From: Desulfobulbaceae bacterium
GTDB lineage: Bacteria > Desulfobacterota > Desulfobulbia > Desulfobulbales > Desulfocapsaceae
Assembly: GCA_024643445.1 (NCBI GenBank)
Contig: JAHEMX010000214.1
Coordinates: forward strand, 1-6,172
Direction of reading: 5' to 3'
DNA length: 6,172 nt
Positions within the stretch are counted from its first letter, which is position 1. Every line of letters begins with the position of its first letter. The notes beneath the pieces are model-generated. The model searched no databases. It was given only the letters and a program-made list of their open reading frames with translations, and was not told where the DNA came from. This document shows positions 1-5,317 of the stretch, piece by piece. A program made the position numbers and the translations under genes.

Positions 1-2
1 AA

Positions 3-251
3 AAGGAGGTCTTCGACTTTATTTCCAGGCATGATATCGTTTTTGCCATCGAGCAGAATCGCGACTCGCAGATGCAGATCCTGCTTGCCGGCGAATGCCA
101 GGTGGCACCGGGAAAACTTGTTGCGGTCACCAACTTCAACGGGCTGCCGATTACCGCCACGATGATTACCAACAAGATTCACACCGCCCTGCTTTCCCGC
201 GGTACAGCGTTCCCGCAGGCAACCGCGGATGCACAGGAGGAGTTGAAATGA
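3..251 (+). CDS. korA: 2-oxoacid:acceptor (ferredoxin) oxidoreductase alpha subunit, C-terminal end only
   Basis: The first complete codon is at 3 and the frame is open to the TGA at 249-251, giving the last 82 residues; the start lies outside the window. The protein would be the alpha subunit that pairs with the beta subunit next door to decarboxylate a 2-oxoacid oxidatively to an acyl-CoA, reducing ferredoxin in the cytoplasm. The visible part contains the stretch FAIEQNRDSQMQILL, typical of the C-terminal domain of KorA-type subunits, followed by a segment containing NFNGLPITA. The stop overlaps the start of the beta gene in an ATGA arrangement, so the two are translationally coupled. Substrate (2-oxoglutarate versus another 2-oxoacid) cannot be told from this fragment; the symbol is a family-level label. 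Confidence 0.85.
   Translation, partial: KEVFDFISRHDIVFAIEQNRDSQMQILLAGECQVAPGKLVAVTNFNGLPITATMITNKIHTALLSRGTAFPQATADAQEELK
235..240 (+). promoter_or_regulatory. Shine-Dalgarno for the beta subunit gene
   Basis: A perfect AGGAGG lies 7 nt before the ATG at 248. It sits inside the last codons of the alpha gene and decides the start of the beta gene: the frame also extends upstream to an ATG at 95, but that part is the alpha gene read in the wrong frame. Confidence 0.9.
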
Positions 252-1300
252 GCTATACCCGCCCCGCCTTCCGTCACCCGGAAGCACAAAAAAACAGACT
301 CGGCTACACGAAAAAGGCCTATGAAGGAGCGATCTCAACACTCTGTGCCGGATGCGGGCACGACTCCATCGTCGGTGCCATCATCACCTCTTTTTTTGAA
401 ATGTCCATAGAGCCGCACCGGATCGTCAAACTGTCAGGTATCGGCTGCTCTTCCAAGACGCCGGCCTACTTTCTAGGCAGGGCACACGGTTTCAATTCCG
501 TACACGGCCGCATGCCCTCTATTGCGACCGGGGCCAATATGGCAAACAGGGAGCTTGTCTACCTCGGCGTCTCAGGGGACGGCGACACGGCTTCCATCGG
601 TATGGGCCAGTTTGCCCATGTGGTCAGACGCGCCCTTGATATGATCTACATTGTCATGAACAACGGCTGTTACGGACTCACCAAGGGGCAGGATTCTGCG
701 ACGGCTGACAGGGGCTCAAAAACCACCAAGGGTGCGCCAGTCAGTCTTGAGTCCATTGACCTGTGTGAAATGGCCATTCAGCTCGGAGCCGGTTTTGTCG
801 CCCGCGGCTTCTCAGGAGACAAAAAACAACTGGTGCCGATGCTCAAAGCCGCCATCGCGCACAAGGGTCTCGCCTTCGTTGATGTGATTTCCCCTTGCGT
901 CACCTTCAACAACGCGCCGACCTCGACAAAGAGTTATTCCTGGGTCAGGGATCACCGGGAGGCCACCAACACCTTCGATTTCATCCCGCTACGACCGGAA
1001 ATCACAACGGAATACCCGCACGGAACCGACATCCCGGTAACCCTGCATGACGGTTCTGTAATTAACCTGTACAAACGGGAGGACAAAGCGGTCATAACCA
1101 GTAAAAAAGAGGCCATCAATGCGATGGAGGATGCGAAAAGCCTCAATCAGATACTTACCGGCATCCTCTACCTGAATCCGGACAGCGGGGAGTACCACCA
1201 GATCAGCAACACCACGGAACGGGCCCTCAATACGCTGACGGAGACCGAACTCAATCCCGGCAACAAGGTGCTCCAGGAGTTTAACGAAAGTTTGCGCTAG
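248..1300 (+). CDS. korB: 2-oxoacid:ferredoxin oxidoreductase beta subunit (TPP- and [4Fe-4S]-binding)
   Basis: 350 residues, stop TAG. This is the catalytic subunit that binds thiamine diphosphate and one [4Fe-4S] cluster and acts with the alpha subunit to make acyl-CoA, CO2 and reduced ferredoxin. Four cysteines at residues 33 and 36 (CAGC), 67 (GIGCSSK) and 217 (SPCVTFN) have the spacing expected for the cluster ligands of two-subunit OFORs. The TPP-Mg motif is GDGD at 110-113, ending in MNN at 137-139, followed by YGLTKGQ. The C-terminal part beyond about residue 235 is longer than in the short beta subunits of about 290 residues, matching the type that partners a long alpha subunit with a fused gamma domain. 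The start at 248 is fixed by an ideal AGGAGG and by the overlap with the alpha stop. It is probably the last gene of its operon, since the next gene is convergent. Substrate specificity is not determined; 2-oxoglutarate is the usual guess. Confidence 0.93.
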   Translation: MSYTRPAFRHPEAQKNRLGYTKKAYEGAISTLCAGCGHDSIVGAIITSFFEMSIEPHRIVKLSGIGCSSKTPAYFLGRAHGFNSVHGRMPSIATGANMANRELVYLGVSGDGDTASIGMGQFAHVVRRALDMIYIVMNNGCYGLTKGQDSATADRGSKTTKGAPVSLESIDLCEMAIQLGAGFVARGFSGDKKQLVPMLKAAIAHKGLAFVDVISPCVTFNNAPTSTKSYSWVRDHREATNTFDFIPLRPEITTEYPHGTDIPVTLHDGSVINLYKREDKAVITSKKEAINAMEDAKSLNQILTGILYLNPDSGEYHQISNTTERALNTLTETELNPGNKVLQEFNESLR

Positions 1301-1327
1301 CCCCACATTTTCTCTTGATTGGGCTAG
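1297..1327. repeat. Inverted repeat at the end of the beta subunit gene
   Basis: CTAGCCC at 1297-1303, including the TAG stop, is the exact reverse complement of GGGCTAG at 1321-1327, with a 17-nt loop. It lies in the 120-bp gap between convergent genes. It could end transcription from either side, but no T-run follows on either strand, so it is at best a weak or Rho-assisted terminator. The rest of the gap to 1420 holds nothing I can name. Confidence 0.4.
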
Positions 1328-1420
1328 AGACCGGCCATCCAGGGAGCAAGGGCAGGTCCCCGATATTCATGCCGCCTGCGGTGCAAGTTACCGCTATTGA
1401 CTTGAAACGGTTAATCTGGT

Positions 1421-2623
1421 TCAGAACTTGAAAACGCTGTTGAAACCATTTTGGTCGTTGAGATAGCCGAAATCAAATTCAAATTTGGTCACGATTCCCG
1501 GGTTAAAGTCATGATCATACTCCTCGGGAAAGGTGATCTGCGGCGCAACTTCCAACACCAGCCAGTCACGGTAAAATCGCTGACGATAACGCAGTTTCAA
1601 CTGAATGTCGGTAACTTCGGGTTGGGGCTTGGTATCGAAATACGTGCCGACGTCATAGGACAACGCCGAATCGATATCAAAGACCTGGTAGAGCCGGGCG
1701 ACAGCTGAGAACGGAACTCCTTCATTTGCCTCGGCGAAAACCGCGGTAAAGGTGGTCCGATAGAAGAAACGCTCACCGAAATGTCTTTCAATATCATAGG
1801 ATGCCTTATCCTCCCAACCGTCATCGGTATAATAGCGCAGTCGATTGGTGAACCTGCCGCTCCATTCGTTGTTGAACAAGGAATGCAGGTAACGGTAACG
1901 CAATCCGGCATAGAGGTAATCCAAGGAGGCGCCCACTTCCGCGGAAATATTGTATTGCTCCCCCACGGCCAGGAAATACTGGACACCTGCGGACAGTTTT
2001 TCCACATCGTTTTTAATACCGCCATCGGTATTTGCTATCGGGCTTGAATCTGCGTCAAAATCGCTGTCGTCGTTGAGACGGAGGAAGAAATTCGCCTTCT
2101 TTTCAAGTCTTGGAAGGTTTACCCGTACATCGATTGCCGAATACGTCTCAAGATTATAAAGCTCCGAATACCCTAGGCCGAGTTTTACCTTTACCCTGGT
2201 GCGGTTCTCCTCGGAAAGATAGCGGGGATCGTCAAAAAACGAATCGAGCCATTCCGCGGCGCTGAGAACCGCACTGCTTCCTTTTGTCTGAAAATCATCA
2301 AGCCGGGACTCGGCCGCATGGTCCAAAAGCGGGATATTGTCGCCCTGGGTCGAATTCCGATCCAGCGTGCGCGCCTGTTTTTCATTGAGAAGCGGAACCG
2401 CGGCTGGTTTTCCTTTCTGATCGGTTTCCTGCCGTGACTGTGAGGGGGGATGAGAGGCAATTACCGGCAGCGCCATAACGTGCGGCGGCTCCTTTTTCAT
2501 CGGCACAGGTGAATGATTGATGTCCGCGATACAGTCAGGAGCTGCAAGGAAAAATACGAATGGCAGGAACAATCCGGTGAGGATGAAGTCTCTGGTTTGT
2601 GCAGGTGAGAAAATATCGGTCAT
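1421..2623 (-). CDS. Outer-membrane beta-barrel protein, unrecognised family
   Basis: 400 residues from the ATG at 2623 to the TGA at 1421-1423. I do not recognise the family. A signal peptide is visible: an Arg at residue 11, a hydrophobic core around residues 13-28 (FILTGLFLPFVFFLAA) and a possible signal peptidase I site after CIA at 31-33. There is a Cys at 31, but no proper lipobox. Residues 34-140 are polar and Pro-rich and probably form a linker. From about residue 143 to the end, alternating hydrophobic/polar strands with many Tyr and Phe, separated by Asp/Asn-rich turns (for example RYYTDDGW, FPEEYDHDF), indicate a barrel of perhaps 12 or more strands. The last residue is Phe (FNSVFKF), as in the BAM recognition signal. 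The frame also opens at a TTG at 2680, but the ATG is preferred because it places the signal peptide at the N-terminus; its Shine-Dalgarno is poor. The gene follows hgcB on the same strand but has a terminator and promoter of its own, so it is probably a separate unit. Function unknown. Confidence 0.8.
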   Translation of the reverse strand: MTDIFSPAQTRDFILTGLFLPFVFFLAAPDCIADINHSPVPMKKEPPHVMALPVIASHPPSQSRQETDQKGKPAAVPLLNEKQARTLDRNSTQGDNIPLLDHAAESRLDDFQTKGSSAVLSAAEWLDSFFDDPRYLSEENRTRVKVKLGLGYSELYNLETYSAIDVRVNLPRLEKKANFFLRLNDDSDFDADSSPIANTDGGIKNDVEKLSAGVQYFLAVGEQYNISAEVGASLDYLYAGLRYRYLHSLFNNEWSGRFTNRLRYYTDDGWEDKASYDIERHFGERFFYRTTFTAVFAEANEGVPFSAVARLYQVFDIDSALSYDVGTYFDTKPQPEVTDIQLKLRYRQRFYRDWLVLEVAPQITFPEEYDHDFNPGIVTKFEFDFGYLNDQNGFNSVFKF

Positions 2624-2697
2624 GGGTGTTATCAAGCCTGTCAACTGCTGACTCAGGTACTGTGAAAAAAAGCATAACAATACCTTGATTTTACAAG

Positions 2698-2726
2698 TAG
2701 ATATTAATCAGCTCGACCGTTGTCAA
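2698..2726 (-). promoter_or_regulatory. Sigma-70-like promoter for the outer-membrane barrel gene
   Basis: On the minus strand a perfect -35 TTGACA (2726-2721) is followed after 17 nt by TATCTA (2703-2698), a weak -10. An overlapping TAATAT is an alternative. Transcription would begin near 2690 and leave a leader of about 70 nt before the ATG at 2623. The perfect -35 and ideal spacing are the support; the -10 matches only half of the consensus. Confidence 0.45.
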
Positions 2727-2777
2727 CACATTTTTCTCCGAGACCGAGTCATCTCCTCCGATTTTTACCGATAAGGG

Positions 2778-2789
2778 GTTGCCGGCAAC
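2778..2789. repeat. 12-bp perfect palindrome between hgcB and the barrel gene
   Basis: GTTGCCGGCAAC is its own reverse complement. It lies between the terminator of hgcB and the promoter of the barrel gene. It could be a regulator-binding site for the barrel gene, or chance; it lacks the loop and T-run of a terminator. Confidence 0.3.
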
Positions 2790-2816
2790 AGGCGCTTCGA
2801 CGGGTCTGCCATGAGC

Positions 2817-2845
2817 AAAAAACCTCAGCAGCCGCAACCTGACGG
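2817..2845 (-). terminator. Rho-independent terminator of hgcAB
   Basis: Read on the minus strand, CC(G)TCAG at 2845-2839 pairs with CTGAGG at 2828-2823: six base pairs with one bulged G and a 10-nt loop. It is followed at once by six T (2822-2817). The hairpin includes the last codons and stop of hgcB, a compact arrangement that would separate hgcAB transcription from the barrel gene downstream. The stem is short, so termination may be incomplete. Confidence 0.5.
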
Positions 2846-3118
2846 AGCTTTTCCGCGAATTCTGGCAATCCAGCTGTTGATTATGTAGGAGGCGCAGCCG
2901 CAGCCGTCATCAGGGTTGACGTAAAGGGCTGCCGTTGGACAGTTTTTTGCGCACGCGCCGCATTCCATGCAACCATTCCGGTCGACAATTTCGGCCTTGC
3001 CTTCGAAGATCCGGAAGATGCGGTGCGGGCAGACCAACTGGCAATTGCCGCAACCAATACATTTATCTTCCGACAGATGGAGGATCGCCGTGTCATCAAG
3101 ATATCTGAAACTTCGCAT
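2825..3118 (-). CDS. hgcB: HgcB, mercury-methylation 2[4Fe-4S] ferredoxin
   Basis: 97 residues from the ATG at 3118 to the TGA at 2825-2827. HgcB is the ferredoxin that delivers low-potential electrons to the corrinoid of HgcA and probably helps hand over Hg(II) during methylmercury formation. Two complete cluster motifs are visible: C20-x2-C23-x2-C26-x3-C30-P and C50-x2-C53-x2-C56-x3-C60-P. A further Cys at position 73 (in DGCGC) coincides with the conserved Cys of characterised HgcB, and the chain ends in GCGC (C95, C97), the place of the terminal thiol pair. The length fits the family (about 95 residues). A GGGAG (3130-3126) lies 7 nt before the ATG, and only 20 nt separate it from the hgcA stop, so the two are co-transcribed. 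The open frame continues upstream into hgcA, but that part is hgcA in another frame. Odd: the terminal pair is C-G-C rather than adjacent cysteines, and the same GCGC occurs at 72-75. Confidence 0.95.
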   Translation of the reverse strand: MRSFRYLDDTAILHLSEDKCIGCGNCQLVCPHRIFRIFEGKAEIVDRNGCMECGACAKNCPTAALYVNPDDGCGCASYIINSWIARIRGKAPSGCGC

Positions 3119-3125
3119 GAAAGTT

Positions 3126-3130
3126 CTCCC
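3126..3130 (-). promoter_or_regulatory. Shine-Dalgarno for hgcB
   Basis: GGGAG on the minus strand, 7 nt before the ATG at 3118. It lies within the 20-nt hgcA-hgcB gap and fixes the hgcB start. Confidence 0.8.
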
Positions 3131-3138
3131 TTTTTTCT

Positions 3139-4329
3139 TTACATAAACGGTCCGACGACCCAGAAGAGCAAGGCCAGAACCCCCGAACCAATCTGGACCG
3201 CCAGGCCTTTGCGCATCTCCTTGGCCACCCCTGACAGCGACGTAAATGGTGTAGAGCCGGTGAAGTTCATTGCCAGATAGGAGGAACAGCCACTGGTCCA
3301 CAGGAAGACGGCGATCTTTTCCAGGCTGCTCATCGATTGCCAATAGACAAGCAGCGGAAGCAGCGAGACAAGAACTCCCGTCATTATTCCCTTGAGCCAG
3401 AACTGGCGAAACGGCAGCCACGGCAGGAGAAGAGGGGTAATTACCGCCCCGGCCAGTATTGCCGACATGGTCGCGAAAACCAGCAAAATGGTGCGATTAC
3501 CGGCCATGGTCGGCGAGAAGAAATCAGGAGATATCCCCGACAAGGCGAAAAAAATCACCACGGCGAGGACCAACTGCTTCCAGAGCATACAGATTTCCAG
3601 TGGGATCAGGACCGCCCGTTCGCGCAGCGTAAAAGTCACCGTACGCATGTCCTCGCTGGCCTCCCCGGCCTGCAGGAATTTTGGCAGGTCGACGGCCAGT
3701 ATCGGCCCAAACCGGCCCCTGAACCCACAGAGCCTTTGCAACTCATGGGCGGCAACTCCATTCGCCGAGAGCTGAGGCAGCAGCACCTCCCGGTGCTTGA
3801 CAACCTGATCGAGATGAGCTTTTTGAATCTGGTAGGCAATCTCCTCGGCGGAAAAGGTACCCTTGCCGGCGGCACACCAGACATTGATGCCACGGGTATC
3901 GACAACCAGGATCCAGGCGTTTATCCCCGCGAGTTCCTGGCGCAGAGCATCGAAAGTTAATTTGTAGTTTGCCGTAACCAGGACCGGCGAGGCGGCACTC
4001 GGCTCACCCAGACAGTAAAGTCCCGGGGTAATTTTATAGTTGTTGCGGGTAAATCCGGTTCTGGCCCCGATGGTGCCGATCCGGTCGCGCAAGGTCAGTG
4101 CGGCTGCCACTCGCGGCACCGGCCCGGCCGGGGTTTCAACGAAGCCCTCGACAAAAGGGAGAAGGCAGTAACCGGCACGCTCATCGCCACTGGACCGTGG
4201 CGGTGGTTTCGGTCCTCAGCAGGGGGCAGCCGGGATTTCCGGAGGCACCTGGCTGGAGATGGTGCCGTGCTGCTTCTCGAGATCATTCTGACACAGCGGC
4301 AATATTTGCTGCTGGATTTGCGTATTCAC
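3139..4329 (-). CDS. hgcA: HgcA, mercury-methylating corrinoid protein, probable selenoprotein (in-frame TGA at codon 38)
   Basis: 396 residues if the TGA at 4218-4216 is read as selenocysteine; stop TAA at 3139-3141. HgcA transfers a methyl group from its corrinoid to Hg(II), and HgcB re-reduces it. The diagnostic cap-helix motif NVWCAAGKGTF is at residues 149-159, with C152 the expected lower-axial cobalt ligand. It is preceded by PVLVTANYKL and VVDTRGI of the corrinoid-binding domain (about 80-235). The C-terminal part (about 250-396) has roughly five hydrophobic membrane segments and the conserved stretch TSGCSSYLAMNFTG. A simple start would be the GTG at 4119, but the residues before it (FVEGFVETPAGPVPRV, 59-73) look like the normal HgcA N-terminus and no start codon lies between them and the TGA. 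Upstream of the TGA the frame continues with GC-rich third positions and the residues PPEIPAAPC to a GTG at 4329 with a GAGG 5 nt before it. The codon-38 site gives C37-U38-G39. Identity as HgcA is near certain; the Sec reading and the exact start are strong inference. Alternatives are a nonsense mutation or a sequencing error. Confidence 0.93.
4185..4218 (-). promoter_or_regulatory. Selenocysteine UGA codon and bacterial SECIS-like hairpin in hgcA
   Basis: The in-frame UGA is at 4218-4216. Counting from the base after it, nt 14-19 (CGCCAC, 4202-4197) pair perfectly with nt 26-31 (GTGGCG, 4190-4185), closing a 6-nt loop GGUCCA that starts at nt 20 (4196). After a C-A mismatch, two more pairs extend the stem to 4205/4182. 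Bacterial SECIS elements lie just 3' of the UGA within the coding region and need a short apical loop with G or GU at its start, about 16-37 nt from the UGA, for SelB binding. The GGUC of this loop equals, as I remember it, the apical GGUC of E. coli fdhF at almost the same distance. No sel genes are in the window. Confidence 0.75.
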
Positions 4330-4779
4330 ACGGTCCTCTGGGTAAACTATTTGGTGTTATTGCATATTCTCTATACAGTAAGCACGACGAACCCTTTTTC
4401 AAAAACGAAACCTAGCGTAGCCTTATTTTGCAGATTTGCAAAAATTATCGGGAACCTCAAATAGCGCCAGCCGATAGAATAGCCAGCCGCCATGGTCCTG
4501 CTGTGCTGCCTGAAAACAAGACCGATCTGCAGGGGCAGGTCACTCCCCTTGAACCGGCCCCCTGATTTCTGAAACCTTAAAAGCTGGAAATTTCGGCTCC
4601 TGAACCCAGTCTGTCGGTAAGGAAAAAGATACGTATCTTGTTCCTGAAGTTTCCGCAGGAGGATATCGGGATACACGTAATAACACTTCAACCAAATTCC
4701 CGAAGATATACAGGAACAGTCCCAATTTGCAGTTTTACTGAACTAGTTGAGATTGCCAGTGAATCTCTTTTCGTTTGAA
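4330..4779. other. Non-coding stretch upstream of hgcA
   Basis: I find no convincing gene here. Open frames of 106 and 61 codons on the minus strand (ending at 4371 and 4540) resemble no family I know, overlap each other and lack start signals. A possible hgcA promoter on the minus strand is TTGAAA (4402-4397) with TACTGT (4380-4375) 16 nt away, or TATAGA (4375-4370) at a too long 21 nt; both are weak. The segment also holds a tandem TTTGCA pair (4428-4441), a 5-bp hairpin AGGGG/CCCCT near 4531-4550, and one end of a 12-bp inverted repeat (GTAGCCTTATTT, 4417-4428) whose partner is at 4778-4789. It may be remnant mobile DNA. I see no cobalamin riboswitch and no regulator gene. Confidence 0.4.
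4335..4338 (-). promoter_or_regulatory. Shine-Dalgarno supporting the GTG start of full-length hgcA
   Basis: GAGG (within AGAGGA) on the minus strand, 5 nt before the GTG at 4329. No comparable site precedes the other in-frame candidate (TTG at 4302) or the GTG at 4119. The in-frame stop TAA at 4359-4357 limits the start to downstream of it. Confidence 0.5.
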
Positions 4780-4929
4780 ATAAGGCTACCTTGAAAAATT
4801 GTCTTTTGCCCCAACTCTGCGTTGCGTTCGAATATATTACCCTCAGAATATCATATATATGCCTGCGGTTAAATCTTCACACGCGCCTTGATTTTGAACC
4901 AAAATCCTAATTTTGCAAGGTACCCTTAT
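4780..4929. mobile_element. MITE-like element, 150 bp with terminal inverted repeats
   Basis: The 21 bases at 4780-4800, beginning ATAAGGCTACCTTG, match the reverse complement of 4909-4929 at 19 of 21 positions. The inside has no usable open frame and contains a further hairpin, GATTTTG-AAC-CAAAATC (4890-4906). Size, terminal repeats and lack of coding capacity fit a miniature inverted-repeat element. TA dinucleotides at both ends (4781-4782 and 4927-4928) would fit an IS630/Tc1-type TA target, but a target duplication is not certain. It could also be a multi-copy intergenic repeat of another kind. Its transposase is not in the window. Confidence 0.55.
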
Positions 4930-5038
4930 ATATGTAATGTCGCCAAGGTTACAGAAATGAGGATAACCCATCAGTCAAAGAGAGTAGGGGCCGGCAAGAT
5001 TGGCGGAAAAAGAAAACGAAGTTAACACCAACAAAGCC

Positions 5039-5063
5039 ATAAATCGAATCGAAAACGATTTAT
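5039..5063. repeat. Perfect 8-bp inverted repeat
   Basis: ATAAATCG and CGATTTAT separated by 9 nt. There is no T-run directly after it on either strand. It could be an operator or a small hairpin upstream of the PKD gene. Confidence 0.35.
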
Positions 5064-5273
5064 ATGTAAACTATATTGACGTAGAAGTATAGGAAAAGGT
5101 TTTTTTATTATTAATTATATTAGATATTTAATTAATTTTCGTAAACTAAGTCACTCAAAAGAAACACACTCTCGTAAATAAAATGACAACAATGTTACCG
5201 AAAGGCCTTATTTTCACCGGACAATTAGTATGATATTTGTCATAAGCTTTACCAAGTATCTGAATTTATAACA

Positions 5274-5300
5274 TATAATATCCTGGTACAAAGTGTGCAT
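5274..5300 (+). promoter_or_regulatory. Promoter region of the PKD-domain gene
   Basis: A perfect -10 TATAAT is at 5274-5279 without a good -35; it would start transcription near 5286, about 24 nt before the ATG. Overlapping downstream, TGGTACAAAGTGTGCA (5284-5299) fits a sigma-54 -24/-12 box (GG, 10 nt, GC), but it would start transcription at the ATG itself. The TATAAT is therefore the better candidate. Confidence 0.4.
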
Positions 5301-5317
5301 GGGGGCAGCATGCATAC
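5293..5317 (+). promoter_or_regulatory. Hairpin enclosing the start codon of the PKD gene
   Basis: GTGTGCAT (5293-5300) pairs with ATGCATAC (5310-5317) over 8 pairs, one of them G-U, with the loop GGGGGCAGC. The ATG is inside the 3' arm and the only purine-rich, Shine-Dalgarno-like bases are in the loop, so folding would hold back translation. Confidence 0.4.

Larger units (their letters stand above)
4930..5309. other. AT-rich non-coding region before the PKD gene
   Basis: No gene recognised. The base composition drops sharply in GC compared with both flanking coding regions, especially at 5040-5200. Two perfect 8-bp inverted repeats are visible: ATAAATCG/CGATTTAT (5039-5063, 9-nt loop) and ATTAATTA/TAATTAAT (5110-5136, 11-nt loop). 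GTAAACTA occurs twice in direct orientation (5066 and 5141). GCCTTATTTT at 5205-5214 repeats the 4420-4429 segment in the same orientation. Such AT-rich tracts often carry UP elements or nucleoid-protein sites; a small RNA is possible but nothing specific shows it. Confidence 0.4.

Noticed and set aside
3337..3960. Plus-strand open frame of 207 codons inside hgcA
   Set aside because: It lies antisense to hgcA, whose domains and motifs are unmistakable; this is a shadow caused by codon use.
3139..4119. hgcA as a 326-residue protein starting at GTG 4119
   Set aside because: It cuts off FVEGFVETPAG, which looks like the regular HgcA N-terminus, and has no Shine-Dalgarno. The frame continues coherently upstream through the TGA.
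4095..4286. A minus-strand frame from ATG 4286 as an alternative N-terminus or frameshifted part of hgcA
   Set aside because: Its translation is Ser/Arg/Pro-rich and resembles no HgcA segment, and it lacks a ribosome-binding site. The in-frame reading through the TGA gives the HgcA-like sequence without any frameshift.
4371..4691. Minus-strand open frame of 106 codons upstream of hgcA
   Set aside because: No recognisable domain or start signal. It overlaps a second frame of similar quality, and its composition is not gene-like; probably chance or remnant DNA.
4540..4725. Minus-strand open frame of 61 codons
   Set aside because: It overlaps the 106-codon frame, has no homology that I recognise and no Shine-Dalgarno.
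4330..4779. Cobalamin riboswitch upstream of hgcA, expected because HgcA binds a corrinoid
   Set aside because: I looked for the conserved B12-box-like core (GCCACTG and surrounding elements) on the minus strand and did not see it.
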